DNA of 64,000 bases from Vespula vulgaris (GCF_905475345.1 NC_066587.1:12441558-12505557), one strand, 5' to 3'; positions 1-12,474 are shown, counted from the stretch's first letter. Numbers and translations are program-made. Notes: generated by a model not told the origin, from the sequence alone.

Positions 1-735
1 CTGCTGAATAATCTCACGGGAGACTTAAGTTGAATTTACAATATGATTTTGAATTAACGATGAACGAAGTCGGTTGGATGTATTTATTTTCTAAATTCAC
101 TCCGCGTCTCTGATTACGATCGATTCGAAAGTTCAAATAACTTGTTTACATATTTTCGGTTGGATTCGAATAAATTTAAGAGAGATTAAAGCTGGTCTCG
201 TCGCACCGTAAGAAGTTGTTTCGAGCGGTATTCGATTTGAAAATTTAAAGGAGCAAACGTATTGGTATTCTCGTTTACATTCGTAATTCGGCGGCTTTGA
301 TTATAAAAGATAGACAATTCAACCGACTAGTTTCGAAATCCTGTTAAAGCGATAAAGAGTTAATGACTTTCGAACGATCGGGGCAATAAATCTGGGACGG
401 TGTATATTTTGAGAATTTAAGGCGTTCCCCGATGGGAGTACGCGCGTGCCAGCGTCCGCAGGCTAATGAGCCTACTAATTAAGTATCGGTAAACGTAGAA
501 ATTTTTTGAAAGAATACGGACGATACTCTAATAGCTTGGAATACTCCCAATTAACGTTATGTGAAAGCGACCGCGAGAGAAACGACCGCCGTTTAAATTG
601 TATTTTTGTTATCTCTTGCAAAATTTTATTTTTAATATAACTAAAATTTGTTACCCGCAAAACGTTTGTATATCTAATCATTCATAGAAAATATTGTAGC
701 ATTCGTTGAAAATATTTATGGGGATACATACATGA

Positions 736-828
736 ATATATATACACACACACACATATATATAATATTTATAGGAATACAAATACACATACATAAATAT
801 ATATATATATATATTATTATTATTATTA
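736..828. repeat. Compound (TA)/(CA)/(ATT) microsatellite
   Basis: Two blocks of alternating AT with an internal CA run, followed by an ATT trinucleotide run at 811-828. The blocks are separated by about 25 bases of AT-rich sequence. This is a simple repeat seen directly. Confidence 0.9.
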
Positions 829-1962
829 ACATCTTTGTAATCTCATAAACATAATAATGTAATTTAAGTATATATGAGTACGTAAGTATATATATGTACG
901 TACGTCACATGAATATAATATTCGACTCGAGCGCACGACGGATGTTCGATTATTCAAACAAACGACGTTTTCAAACATCCATCCGCGCAATCGCTGCTAA
1001 AAGCGGACCTACATAAGATATTCTGTATTATAAAAGAGCTTCGATTCTCATCGCGCAAACAATGTCGAACCTTTTCGCATCGACGAGCGATATCAAAGAT
1101 ACTCCTTTCATTGAATTCCGTTTCAATAAGCGAGGCGATTGAAAGCAGGCAAAATTGGAGCGAGCTTTCACATTGAAAAAAAAAGTGAAGAAACGTAACG
1201 AAAAGTTGAAAATATCTTATAGAATTATTACATGTGTATGTGAAAAAAAAAAGAAAATGTTATTTTTCTGACGAGGTTCCTAAGACGAGAAAGAAAAAAA
1301 GAAATATACCTATGGTTGATCCGGACCCGTGGCTATCGTAGAAAAAGAAAAGACCTTGAATTATGAGCTTTAGAAAAATAAAGGCCAATAAAGGGATTCG
1401 TTTCATTCGTTTCGCTTTTAAGCATTAGATATGTTGTAACATCCAAATTTTTGTAAAATAAATTGGATACAATTTAGAAAGTAATTGATCACTTGGTTTG
1501 AAATTAGAAAGATAACATCTTCTTCGCATTCCGTAAAAAGTATTCTGTCGTATTTCTATAGAATCATTTCGGTCGATTGCTTAATTATTGTCATCTAAAT
1601 ATTTTTACATACATGTATTATTATTTATAATATTTATGAGAAAATTTGCTCGACAATTTTTTTCTAATTTTTCTCCAACGATAGATAAATAACGCGAGTA
1701 CAAATTTACGTTCGATTTGAAAAAAGAAAACTTGTAGTAGTCGAGAAAGAAATTTGAATATTAAAAAAGAGAAAAAAAATGAAGAAAGAAAAAAAAATGT
1801 ACGAAAAAGCAAAAATGCCTTATAATTTTTTCAAAACTTCAAACGGAATTGAAAAATTCCATTTCTATAAAAAGTTATAGCAATGGTGATTGCATAAGAA
1901 GCTCCCGGTGGTCGTGCCTAAAAATACGAGTTCGAGGGTAAAGGCAGCAGCCCCTTTTCTCT

Positions 1963-2019
1963 AGAGAGAAAAAGAGAAAGGAAGGAAAAAAGAGAGAGAA
2001 AGAGGTAGAGGGCAGGAAG
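1963..2019 (+). repeat. Purine-rich GA/A tract
   Basis: Almost pure A/G for about 55 bases, with short GA runs. Low-complexity sequence. Confidence 0.85.
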
Positions 2020-2226
2020 ATACGTATTGTTATTTGTTGCCGTGCAATATCTCGACTGCCACCCTACCCCAAAACGTACGCATCAAGGAGATTCCCGAGG
2101 GAATTGCGTTCCTTTCCTCGCGAATTGTTCGATGTGGGAGAGAGTAAATGGCTTTCGTTGTTGCTAGAAAACACCACCTTAACAGTTTTTACGAATACAT
2201 AGAAAAAGGCCTAGAAATATAAAATC

Positions 2227-2272
2227 GAAAAAAAGAGAGAGAAAGAGAGAGAGAGAGAAAGAGCTCTTTATT
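2227..2272 (+). repeat. (GA)n microsatellite
   Basis: Interrupted GA dinucleotide array in a pure purine tract. Its uninterrupted core is at about 2243-2259. Confidence 0.9.
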
Positions 2273-3091
2273 TAAGAATTAAAATTTCTTTTTCTTCGTT
2301 ACTATGTTCCACAATAGTGTTAGAGTTAGTTTCGATGTTAGAAAGGGGATAATGTTTAAATTATTTTTGGAAAGAAAGAATTTATATAATTTCATAAAGT
2401 AGTATAAAATCTGACGAGACAAGTTTGAGAGCATTTTTTGGTTGGTTCGATGGAATAGAAGTTTTCGACGTCCACTTGAACGGATCGAAGACCAAGTCCA
2501 AAACGTGTGAATAAGCGTTAGGAGGTTAAGAAAGCTTATCCATCGTAACGGTCAAAGGATCACCGTGTCAGATAAGAATATTTTATGATAAGGATATTTT
2601 ACGGGAAGAGGATATTTTCTTTGTTCTTTTTCCAAGGAGAAATACACTATCTTGTAAGGGACGTGCAGCTTTTAAAGGAAGAGTTATGCAGAGAGATCTT
2701 AAAGTTTTCAAATTTGAGAACTTCCTTTACAAGCGTTATTCCTTTGAGTCGACCTTACGCGCTAATGCATTTTCATTTTAAATAAAATCTCTGCTTGCGA
2801 GGATCGTATTCTCGAAAATATAACGATATGACTCTTGGGATAGAAAATTCGTAGATAAAACGTAGAATTAACTGAAAACGAATAAGGAAGTAGCAAAGAA
2901 GGAAAATTCAATGAACTGTTCCAAAGGAAATAGAGTTACGAATTTAAAGGACGAACCATTGACTCCGGGTTTAACACGACGCTTGTAGAAATCGTCGAGT
3001 AGTAGTCCTCCTTGTCCTTGTAGCTTGTTTCAAGCAAGTACGAGCGTGTAGGCGATGAAAGCATAGCCGCGTTTCGTATACACGGCTTACT

Positions 3092-3120
3092 GCTAACGTA
3101 AATGCTAATGTCACGTTAGC
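3092..3120. other. 8-bp inverted repeat (hairpin)
   Basis: GCTAACGT at 3092-3099 and its perfect reverse complement ACGTTAGC at 3113-3120 flank a 13-base loop. It lies in a CpG-richer unique stretch. Function unknown; it could be a protein-binding dyad or chance. Confidence 0.5.
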
Positions 3121-3292
3121 CAGGCGTTACAGGACGAAGAGGAGACCGTACTGTTAGGTACCTCTTCAAGAACTCAAGCGAATATCCTTGTTCCACTAAA
3201 TTAGTCTTACTTTACTATATGCTGACGTAAACTCGAGATTGTTTCGCGAGAATTCGGCTATACTATTACGAAGGAAAGCGCATTTATTAAAT

Positions 3293-3330
3293 AGATATAT
3301 ACATACATACACACATACATACATGTATAT
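3293..3330. repeat. (CATA)n tetranucleotide repeat
   Basis: Imperfect repeats of CATA/CACA merging with TATA at both ends. Confidence 0.85.
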
Positions 3331-3433
3331 CGTTTTAGCATTAATATAAATCACTAGTAACACACAGATGTTTATTAAGTATATATAATATTATACATTT
3401 AAATTATTTATAGTTATATGTGTAAAATATGAT

Positions 3434-3435
<2 letters not shown>

Positions 3436-3491
<56 letters not shown>
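3436..3491. repeat. (AT)n-(TG)n microsatellite
   Basis: About 23 uninterrupted AT units run directly into five TG units. It is the longest pure AT array in the window and likely to be length-polymorphic. Confidence 0.95.
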
Positions 3492-3804
3492 ATTGCATTT
3501 TAATAACATTAAGGATATTAAATATCTGAAAAGTATGAATAAATTGATTAAACTCAACTTAGATTATTCGATTCTTAGACATATGGACGCTCGGAACTCT
3601 TCGATCTTTATCGAATATATTATAAAATTGTAATTAAAAAAGAAATTGGATTAAGAGAAGTCTTTGTAAAAGTTTGTAAAAGTACAAATAACTTGATCTT
3701 TCGCTCTACATATCTCTTCCTCTTTCTCTCGCTCTATCTATCTTCAATGCAGATAACATATGGCAGCTGGTCTCATGCATCGCGAGATAGCAATATTGAA
3801 ACTG

Positions 3805-3843
3805 CAGTGTGTCGCGTATCCCTCGCGGTACATCGCTACACTG
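3805..3843. other. Nested inverted repeat
   Basis: CAGTGT at 3805-3810 pairs with ACACTG at 3838-3843. Inside it, CGCG at 3813-3816 can pair with CGCG at 3824-3827, giving a two-stage stem. The stem is short, so the structure is tentative. Confidence 0.35.
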
Positions 3844-4560
3844 TCTCTCACTAAATTCTAATGCTTTGTGATCTGTAAGCCGCACAGGTCAACTCCAACG
3901 CGGATATTCGGGAGCGTCAAACTAATTTCGATCCTACGGATTAGTAGATCGTGCAGTCGCGCGTTATATTACTGTTATATGAGACAAATATCCTCTCGCA
4001 ATCCCAAAGAAGTCAAACCAATCGTTATTTGTTCAATCTATTAATCGAGAATCTATTTAAACGAACTTTCATTCTTATTTGTATGAAATTTGATTATTCA
4101 ATTAATAAATCGTATATAATATGAACTCGTAAATTTATATATAAATTTCGTGTTTGTGCCAAACGTATGAATTTTAATTTACGATCCGATTATCATTTCG
4201 TCGCACCCTGCGATAAAATAGATGCATGGGTATGAATCGTTTAAAGAGTAAACGTGATCGGAATGTTTTGATACGACGAAGAGAAAAATATTGTTCCGTT
4301 GGGAATGTTATTTTATTCGAATTAATAATAACCGGATTATATGTTGAAATTCATCTGATATCCTCCGGTTGTCGTTTTATACAAAGTTTCGATGATGGTA
4401 GATTTTTAGTAAAGTTTCGTAATACTATATGTTTTTATCGGCAAACGAGATGAATGACACGACCGTGTGTAGACCTATACGTATGAACACGATGTCTAGT
4501 ATAATTCACGCTTGTCTTGGATAACAATGTGCCTGCCCATTGATCGCGTTCACGAGCCGT

Positions 4561-4578
4561 TTTCGCGGTCGTGCGAAA
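4561..4578. other. 6-bp hairpin
   Basis: TTTCGC at 4561-4566 and GCGAAA at 4573-4578 are perfect complements around a 6-base loop, within the CpG-richer island at 4500-4900. Confidence 0.35.
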
Positions 4579-6499
4579 CAATATAATATACTTGTCAATG
4601 CGTATCTAGCGAGAGCAACGAGAGAACGAAGCCACCTTTACATCGGGCGAGCAGGAAACAGGATCGACGACAGGTGCAAACATTGGCCACGCGCCAGTGA
4701 GCGAGTTTAATTTTAAATCGAATTCGAAACGAGCCAGGGCGTATATACGACGAATCGAAAATTTAAATCGCGCATCTCGCGTAATAAAGCGTGTATGCAC
4801 GAAGCTCACAATTAAACGTGTATGTGACAAGCGTTTGAAATTAAAGCTTACACTCCCGCAACCGGGAGAGTTAATCCAATCCGTTCTTTTTATGTGGCAG
4901 AAACAATAAAAAATCTCAAACGATTGCCAATAACATTTTTATCCTTTATCAGGCGACTTTGATATATTACGGTTAAGTCTATCAATATTTGTGATCTTGT
5001 TAACTAGAACAAATAGAGGAGTTAGAGTGTGTATTATGGATATTCCTGCATATAATTAACTTGATTTAATTGACAAACAATGTGCAATGCGTAATTATCG
5101 ATCTAGGGCTTCCCTATGTCTTCGATAAACAACAAGTAATAATATGTAGATTAAAATGGATTATTACGTAAAGGTATTGTCGTCTTATTTACATTACTTT
5201 TACAACGAGTTTTATTCGTTGGAAACAAAAATAATAACGAAATGGGAACGAGATCATTGAATTCAAACGTTAAATATTTATGTTCCCAAGGTAGAAAGCA
5301 GGGCATATGGTAATTAACGCATTTTGCTACATTCTTTGCGGAATTATGCATGCATACAATTTACTACTACATACGTTCAAACGTATATACGCTTAGCGGT
5401 ATATATGGGCTCACATTGATAGTGTTAGATATGTGGGCGATCGTAAAGCCGATAGAGAACGAGCTTAACGAGCCCGTTAAAGCGATCTTAGCGTGTCGCC
5501 TGTCCAAAGTGACGAGGGACATCCGTAGCAAGGATCGCGACGAGAATCACGATCGAAGATCCGAATGAGGATCGAGAGATACGTCGTGACAAGCGGCATG
5601 GCAAAATGTTGCCAAAAGGAAAAGTAAAACCGATGAAAGAGCGTTAAGTGAGGTGTCTAAGATAAATAAATGGTTAAAAGAAGAAATAATACAAAATATT
5701 AGAACACACGTTACGTGAAATATATCCCGTTATATATAAATACAGCTGTGATTGTCACTTAATTATAAGATAAAGGGAACATGAAGAGAAACATATGTTA
5801 TACGTACGTGCTTGGAATGTATAGCATGTAAGTAGTTCCAACGTAGAAAACATTTGCTACATCTGAGACATTCGGCATTATTATTCATCGCTCACTTCGT
5901 CGTTTGATATTATTTAAACTTATACACTTTTCCTCCTTAAAATCATTTTTCACGTTTGGAAATGTATTAAAAAGTCAGACAAATATTTCTTAGATCTCAT
6001 CGTTCTTTTCAAATACTGAGTTATCTTAGCCTGACATTCTTCTTTCCGACCATTACATATCTTCATCGATCTTATTTTATTCGTTTTTCTCGTTCTCTAT
6101 TTTTTCTCTCTATATCTTTCTTCTTCTTCAAAGCATCCTCGCCAAAATACAACAATATTTCCTACACCATACATTAATCACAGATCCTCGCGAAAATTTG
6201 ATATAAATGTTAGATAAAACGGTGTGTAGTTTAATGATCGAATTCGATGATACGGAACATTAATTATCTTTGACTTAAGATACGACACGATTATCCAAGA
6301 CCATCTAAGAAAAGTGTGGAGATGAAAAGACGAAGAGATACGATGGAAGATGTTAAAGAGAAAGAGAGCAGCGGAGATTTATCGGCCAGCATGATATACG
6401 CGAGCTCGAGTGCCGGTTATTATAATATCTCGACACGGTGGGTTATGTGCTCGTGCAGGGTATTATGGTGATAAGTGCTCTCTCGTGTGGGTGTCACGT

Positions 6500-6540
6500 G
6501 GAGGAAGAAGAGGAGGAGAATGAGGAGGAGGAGGAGGAGA
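6500..6540 (+). repeat. (GGA)n trinucleotide repeat
   Basis: GAGGAAGAAG followed by repeated GAG/GGA units. In one plus frame it encodes a Glu run. A low-complexity array, not a gene. Confidence 0.9.
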
Positions 6541-6668
6541 CACGGAAGGAGAGAATGACGACGTGTGGGCACGCGTACGAATACGTGCGCGCGCGCGTAC
6601 CTACATACGAGTACTGTAGAACAAGTAAGAGGACGACAGAGAGCTACTTTAAAAGGCAAATGAGATAG

Positions 6669-6740
6669 ATAGAGAGGGAAAGAGAGGGAAACAGAGAGAG
6701 AGAGAGAGAGAGGAGGAGACGAAGAGAAAGGGAGAAAGAG
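6669..6740 (+). repeat. (GA)n-rich purine tract
   Basis: About 70 bases of nearly pure purine with a GA core at about 6692-6711. It makes a Ser-Leu run in a 195-codon minus-strand frame that I reject as a gene. Confidence 0.9.
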
Positions 6741-6880
6741 ATTATCTGCGGTGTGATAGGAGATTATGTCTGCTTGCCTGGTAAACTGCCTCCGGCCTTC
6801 CCACCGTCTTCCCTTTCGACTCGACTCGTTCTTCTCGCCTGAATTCGCTTCTGGTTTTACGCACGTACGTCTCAATGACT

Positions 6881-6959
6881 CGTGCATGTGTGTGTTTGCG
6901 CGTGTGTGTATGCGTGTGCGCGTTTTTATGTGTAATATGTATGTATGTATACATATATG
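6881..6959 (+). repeat. (TG)n/(GTAT)n compound repeat
   Basis: Interrupted TG/CG alternating purine-pyrimidine sequence changes into GTAT units and ends in ACATATAT. Long alternating TG/CG runs can adopt left-handed DNA in vitro (known property). Confidence 0.9.
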
Positions 6960-8350
6960 AGCAGTCACGAATCGAGTTTGTGATTTGAGAGAGCGATCAT
7001 TGATCAAGTACGTATGTAGGTATATGTATATATGTATGTGTATAGTGTATGATAGGAATGTTTTAATATACGGGTCGATATTTAATTATTTTTATTTCTT
7101 TAATAAATATTTTAAATATATATATATATATTTATATTTGAGAGATGCAAAGGGTTAAAAATTGTGTACATTCGATAAAGAATCGTTCTTCTTTGAATTC
7201 AATGAAATGTTATAGGGAAATAAAACAGTCGGTGATATTTATTATTGATACAACAAACAATTGGTAATATTCACCGCGAAGGTATACACATTTTCATTTA
7301 GAAACAACATAATTTTTAGCGTTCGTTCATTATTTTGAGTAATGGACAATGAGTATGCATTACCTACACGTATATGTTATATATATACATATATACATAC
7401 CAATCTGTGATTCTGTAAACACAGATGGAAGAATGGAAAGAGGTCAAAATATCCAAATCCATTCATTGCCGTGGAGGGAAATATTGACTCGCGTAGTACG
7501 TTTCCGCTCGAAGTGTGACCTATATAAATTCTTGGAAATGCATTCGTCGACGAGAGAGCTCGAATTGGGGAAAGGGAGAGGAAACAAAAAAAGAAAAATG
7601 GGGTCGTCGGGAGGCCTTGCTTCTGTATGCGAGCAAAAAAATACGAAGTACGATCATCGAACTTATGGGAGAGAGCGGAGAGGTGGAAGTGGGTGGGAGG
7701 GAAACATTTCATTCATAAGCAACGACGAGTGAAAAGGACAGATATTTTTCAACGACGGAGCGATATGTTTCTTTCAAAACGGAATTTCCCAGATGCGAAT
7801 TCTCACGATTCTCCGGACGATCGTTTTTCTTAAGTTTTCGAAGATAAAAAAAAAAGTTTCTTTCGGCAAATAAAAAGAAATCATTTCGGCGAATTTCGAT
7901 GTAATATAAATAGTAACGATAGTCGAATTTAGGAAGAGGATGAAATCACGGGATACGCTCTCGACACACGCAATTTTTATTCGATTTATTTATTTTTTAT
8001 TCCGTTCGTTGCAGAACTGAATATAGATAAATAAAGGTCAAATATTTTATAGCTCTTTTCACAGACACACAACGCGCATGGGTGATCTCAAGAGCGGTCA
8101 ATATACGTACGGACGAGTAAAAGGGATTGCTCGTGAAAATACATATGTATAGGAATTTGTTATCGTTCCAAAGTGTAACAAAGTATAGATAAATCTGTTC
8201 GTCCCTGTTCTTTCGACATTTCCTACAATTTGATCAATTTACTAGAATATTTTCCGTTGTAGGACATCGAAATTGATGAAAATTCATCGATAATCGTTTG
8301 TTCGCTAGAACGACGAAGAAGCTCCTTTCAAGAGATCGATTCGTAGCGTC
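6960..8350. other. Gene-free DNA
   Basis: Contains short TA/GTAT tracts (7015-7045, 7112-7133, 7378-7400). A 127-codon plus frame (7349-7732) and a 111-codon minus frame (7377-7712) lie over each other. Neither looks like a known protein, and both run through a purine-rich stretch at 7560-7700. Confidence 0.6.
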
Positions 8351-8376
8351 AAAAAAAAAAAAAAAAAAAAAAAAAA
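8351..8376 (+). repeat. Poly(A) tract of 26
   Basis: Twenty-six uninterrupted A residues followed by A/G-rich sequence. It could be the tail of an old retroposed element, but no element body is visible upstream. Confidence 0.9.
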
Positions 8377-8832
8377 CAGAAAGAAAAAGAAAAATGAACA
8401 AAAGAGCCTGAACGTATTCTGTTTTTTCCAATCTTCTTTTACATAATCTCGTTACGTCATAAATATCGAATTAATTCACATATACGTGTCGTTAGAGAAT
8501 TTGTTACAATGGAACATCTCTTATTTAGGAATCAATTCAATATATCAGAAATAAAAATTGCAAAAGAAACTAAACGCGTTCGATCGATTGATTTCAAAAA
8601 TATATATCAACTGTTTCCGCACGTCAGTTACTTCTTTTTCGATATTTAATAAATGAAATAACTCGAACATCCATTATCGGATTCTATCCAGATTAAATTT
8701 TAGAATTGCAAAGGATTAGTCGTTTATAAATGATGAAAATGGTTAAAAGAATTAACCATCGTGCGCATTGAACGTTCGACACGAATATTACAAAATTGTT
8801 AATTATTAGAAATTATTATCGAGTACGCGCTG

Positions 8833-9271
8833 TTAGCCTTTTTCGTAGAATGCTTCATTAGCGCGAACGATTCCATTATCGAATTTTACAAGCGTGATAA
8901 TTTTGGACGCATTAATATAACGGTGCTTAAAATTATTTTCACAGGTGAGAACGTTTTTGGAGAGAATGAAAAGGAATATATTTTCGGGCGTGCCGGAGAT
9001 AATAACGATAATCGCATGGCCGATGTGTGGAGCTTGCCCGTTTATTATTATTCTAATTGCGGAAGGCCGAATGGAAAATGTAACAATCGCTTTTGCGTTA
9101 CACGTTAGCGAGGCGAAATTGCTCTTCGCATTGACAAAAACCACATTGGTTTTCCTCTTTCGGGGGATCGAAATGGACGACAGTGAACACATGGATAAGC
9201 AATTCGTTTCAGCATCGATGTTTCCACTCGGTTACGTTAGTTTTATGATATTTCGCTTTATTTACGTATAA
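8833..9271. other. Antisense-overlapping open frames, coding status doubtful
   Basis: A 108-codon plus frame (8945-9271) and a 119-codon minus frame (8833-9192) overlap almost fully. Unlike most long frames here they are not simple repeat. The plus product has a hydrophobic stretch around residues 20-40 (WPMCGACPFIIILI); the minus product has one around residues 45-75. Neither resembles a family I know, and there is no promoter, splice pattern or poly(A) evidence. A stop-poor segment by chance, or a decayed coding relic, are both possible. Confidence 0.2.
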
Positions 9272-9980
9272 CTCGCGGTAAAACAAATGATTATTTATTA
9301 TCATTTGAACCTAATTTATAATAAACCGTATTCTTAGTTAACATCAAAACGCACGCGCACACACGTATGTATATATGTGTATAATACATATACTGAACTA
9401 AAAAAAATGGGGAAGAAGAAGAAGAAAGAGAAAAATATAGAGAGAAGCGAATAGAAAAGCAGCGTTAACCTCGTAAATAATAAAATACAGATAAAACAAG
9501 ATCCAATGAAAGAAAATCGATGGCGCCGACTTTTTGAAAGCCTCGGCTCATGAATGTTACAGTACGACCCCTGTTCGAAGCTTTGCCAGACCGTAAAAAC
9601 GGAGGCTGCTTACCACGAAGATTTTAATATTTTATCCTACGACTCGAGAAAAAATACGAGATACCCTGGATGCTTGGAAGATAGGAAGGACTCAGAGAAA
9701 AGCTGCATTAAATGTCGCTAGATCTGTCCTTTAAATATGCATTCGTTCTATATTAAAACTAGACCAAATCTATTTGAGCTTTCCATATTAATCGTTCTCT
9801 ATTTATGTATAAAATGAAAATTTTATTTCAATCGCGTAGTTACATTTTTATCAAGCGAAATAAAGATCGAAAATTCGAAGAAATTCTCTCGATATATTTA
9901 TCACAATTAGATTATTATTGATATATATTATTACTGCTAACAAATAGATTACGTTTTGACGGATTATTTAATTTTATTCA

Positions 9981-10056
9981 AATAATTTTATTTAATACTA
10001 ATATTATTCTAATAATACTAATTTTGTTCTAATAATTTTATTCCAATACTAATATC
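9981..10056. repeat. Diverged ~50-bp tandem duplication
   Basis: The 26-base stretch at 9981-10006 recurs at 10031-10056 with only about two or three differences. Between them is further related TAATACTAAT-type sequence, giving a repeat unit of about 50 bases. Both copies are AT-rich. Confidence 0.55.
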
Positions 10057-10394
10057 TTCATTTTATTATTAATTTACTATTAAATCAATTGCATTCGTCG
10101 AACCTATGTCGCGACAGACCTATTAATTCGATAATCTCTTCGTTTCAGCGATATACCTGCTAGCACGTTAATCCAATTCAACCGCTTTGACTTTCATTAA
10201 TGAACCGACGAATATTTTCTACAAAGTAAGCCGTCGTAGAACATTATATCAGAGAGTGTCTCTTTTCGTTGGCTCGGCTTTGACGAGTGGTTAAAGCGAC
10301 GCTGAATTTGATTTTCCCTAGCAATAGGCTGATAATGCGGACGCGTATGCAGCTGCTAATATTATAAGAGCGGAAGGTCTGCCTGACGTTTCGG

Positions 10395-10419
10395 TTAGGT
10401 ACATTCTACGTGTACCTAA
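10395..10419. other. 9-bp inverted repeat (hairpin)
   Basis: TTAGGTACA at 10395-10403 and TGTACCTAA at 10411-10419 are perfect reverse complements around the 7-base loop TTCTACG. The flanking pair would be a G-T wobble. Candidate dyad binding site or small RNA stem; no known family recognised. Confidence 0.5.
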
Positions 10420-10970
10420 TACATGCATAGATATATTCTATCAACGCGTAGCCCCTTTCGCAGTTAATTCGATCGAAGTGTGCGTACATTATCAGACTTC
10501 TCCGTGTTAAACCAACTTGAAATCTCTTATAGTATTATTGTACTTCTCTATGGTTTTGCGGACAGACCAATAAGCTTCTCGAAAGCTTATACGTTTCTCT
10601 GGAAAAGTTTTCCACATTTCTACGTTTTCACCGAGTACTTCTTCGAATGGTATTTCTGGCTAATCTCATCAGGGGGATAATCCATTTTAATATTCAAAAT
10701 CGTCTTGAGTTTCGCAATAATATTTTTTTCTTTTACGTAAGAAGAAGGGAGAAAGAGAGAGAGAGAGAGAAATCTCGAAAGTTCCTTTCATCCGTCTCGA
10801 TCTATTCGTGGTAATTAATACAGAAAATCTCGGTAATCTAAACGAGAATAATTATAATATACTATTTTATCAGCGGCTTAGTCGACTTTGAATGCAGATG
10901 TTTCACGTTGAATAGAGGCAAAACATTGGATCGTATCATGGTAGCATTCTTATCTGTATGTATACGTGTA
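10420..10970. other. Gene-free DNA with one GA array
   Basis: A 66-codon plus frame at 10480-10680 has ordinary composition but no recognisable motif. A GA array lies at 10751-10771. Confidence 0.6.
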
Positions 10971-11052
10971 AGAAAGAGAGAGAGAGAGAGAGAGAAAGAA
11001 AGAGGAGGAAGAAGAGCAGGAGGAGGAGGAGGAGGAGGAGGAGGAGGAAGAG
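10971..11052 (+). repeat. (GA)n-(GGA)n compound array
   Basis: A GA array (10975-10995) passes through AGAGGAGGAAG into about eleven GGA units (11018-11050). The whole tract is purine apart from one C. Confidence 0.95.
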
Positions 11053-11190
11053 CTCTCGGTAGACATTTCCAAAGGTAAAAGACGTGGTTAATGTTTCGTT
11101 AAAGGAGCATTAATTAAAGGCAGCCGATTTAGTCGTGTTAAAGAGATGCTTTGCTAATAAAGAGTAAAAGACGGAGATAGAGATAATAAG

Positions 11191-11211
11191 AGAAAGAGAG
11201 AGAGAGAGAGA
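11191..11211 (+). repeat. (GA)n microsatellite
   Basis: Short array with a single A interruption near its start. Confidence 0.9.
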
Positions 11212-12373
11212 ATGAAAGAGAGGACAAACTGGGAAATCATTTGAAAAGGGGATTGAAAAGTGGGACGACGATACGAGGGTAGATTTGAAAGCTCGCATTT
11301 CTCGTCTGCGCACTATGAAAGTCTCAGCTCTATTTAATACATACTCACCAACTTCATTTATCTTCGATAACGACGAAAAGGATCAAATAAGACGGGCCTG
11401 ATCAGTTAAAGGATTAGTTTTTACAGTTCCAGATTTTAGTTTGTCAGACGACAATCAGAAACAAGTGATTATTGTAAAATAATAAAAACGAGTATAACAA
11501 CGTACCTGCATAAAAAGAATTAATTTCGAATATCGATGTTTGGAAATCTTGTAAGTTTGAAACATGAAGATTAAAAATAAGTAATCTTACTAGTAACAAG
11601 AATAAAATATAACGTAAGAAATATCGTGATACTGAATTTTCCTCTGCGTAAAATTACAGAAATTAATGAAGTAAAAGCGTCGAATGAGAAGTGATACAGA
11701 CTCATTATCAGTTTCTGTGGAGTCAGTGAAAAGAGGATAGAGTCAGAAACAAACGAGGTACAACGTGCGTATCCGTCCGTTCGAAACTCGTAAGTTTACT
11801 TATCTCTCGACCTTCCTCAAAGGTTTCTCTCTCTTACTTCGAGCGCATCTTCTTCACGAGGAGAAGGCAATTCTACCTTTTGTGTCGTCACCAAGATAAT
11901 GCCACCGCGTTATAACAATTTTTATTTCTGTCTTCTCGGAGAATATGTCTCGTGAGATACGTCGTTTAATTTTTCTGAATATCTCTCCTGTGAAAAATGT
12001 TTCGAAATGAATTTCATCCAATTTGCATCTCTTAGCACCGTGGAATTTCTTATTACATATTAACAGCGTATAAATAATTATCGTATCAAACAATAAGATA
12101 ATCGATTAAAAATCGCTATATCGTTTTTCTTTTAGTCGAATAAAAACGAATGACAGAAAAAGAAGAAAAGAAAAAAAATGCAAATAAAAAGGGATGAGAA
12201 ACGGACGGAGGGAAGAACGTGATCCCGTTTGAAATTAATTTCAAATTTCAGAAACGAAAATTTCGTAGAGAATGGCGTCGCTTGTGTACCGATGTCCGAG
12301 GATTGATTAATCGCTTCCTCCAAAGTTAAGCCGTTCTAGCTTGCGAGTTTCTGCAGCACGTGAATCCATATAT
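11212..12373. other. Gene-free DNA
   Basis: AT-rich unique sequence with short open frames on the minus strand (11854-12093 and 12132-12323) that show no domain. Nothing else is seen. Confidence 0.6.
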
Positions 12374-12377
12374 ACAT

Positions 12378-12430
<53 letters not shown>

Positions 12431-12433
12431 GCC

Positions 12434-12471
<38 letters not shown>
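12374..12471. repeat. (CATA)n-(TA)n-(GA)n compound microsatellite
   Basis: Three adjoining arrays: CATA units to about 12404, TA units to 12430, and then, after GCCATACA, a GA array of about 16 units (12439-12471). Confidence 0.95.

Positions 12472-12474
<3 letters not shown>

Larger units (their letters stand above)
1..3290. other. Gene-free AT-rich unique DNA
   Basis: No open frame above about 70 codons and no recognisable protein. It holds a compound AT/AC/ATT microsatellite, a purine tract, a short GA array and, at about 2940-3180, a CpG-richer stretch with a perfect 8-bp inverted repeat. These are listed separately. Otherwise I see ordinary unique noncoding DNA. Confidence 0.75.
3492..6480. 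other. Gene-free DNA with three CpG-richer islands
   Basis: CpG-richer unique sequence appears at about 3760-3990, 4500-4900 and 5440-5640. Short open frames occur there on both strands (4606-4830 minus, 4697-4909 plus, 5350-5568 plus), but none has a recognisable motif. Simultaneous openness in both directions is what a locally lower TAA/TAG content gives. The islands are candidate regulatory or untranslated sequence only. A perfect 12-bp palindrome, TATGCATGCATA, lies at 5345-5356. Confidence 0.6.
8377..10390. other. Gene-free AT-rich DNA
   Basis: Apart from the overlapping open frames at 8833-9271, a short TG/TA tract near 9340-9385 and the 50-bp duplication at 9981-10056, I see nothing. 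A CpG-richer part at about 9510-9720 has no open frame of interest. Confidence 0.6.

Noticed and set aside
6420..7007. 195-codon minus-strand open frame
   Set aside because: Built from TG, GA and GGA repeats (His/Thr, Ser/Leu and Leu runs). No domain, and it coincides exactly with the repeat cluster.
8351..8376. 26-base poly(A) as a retroposon tail
   Set aside because: No element body, target-site duplication or processed gene copy is visible upstream.
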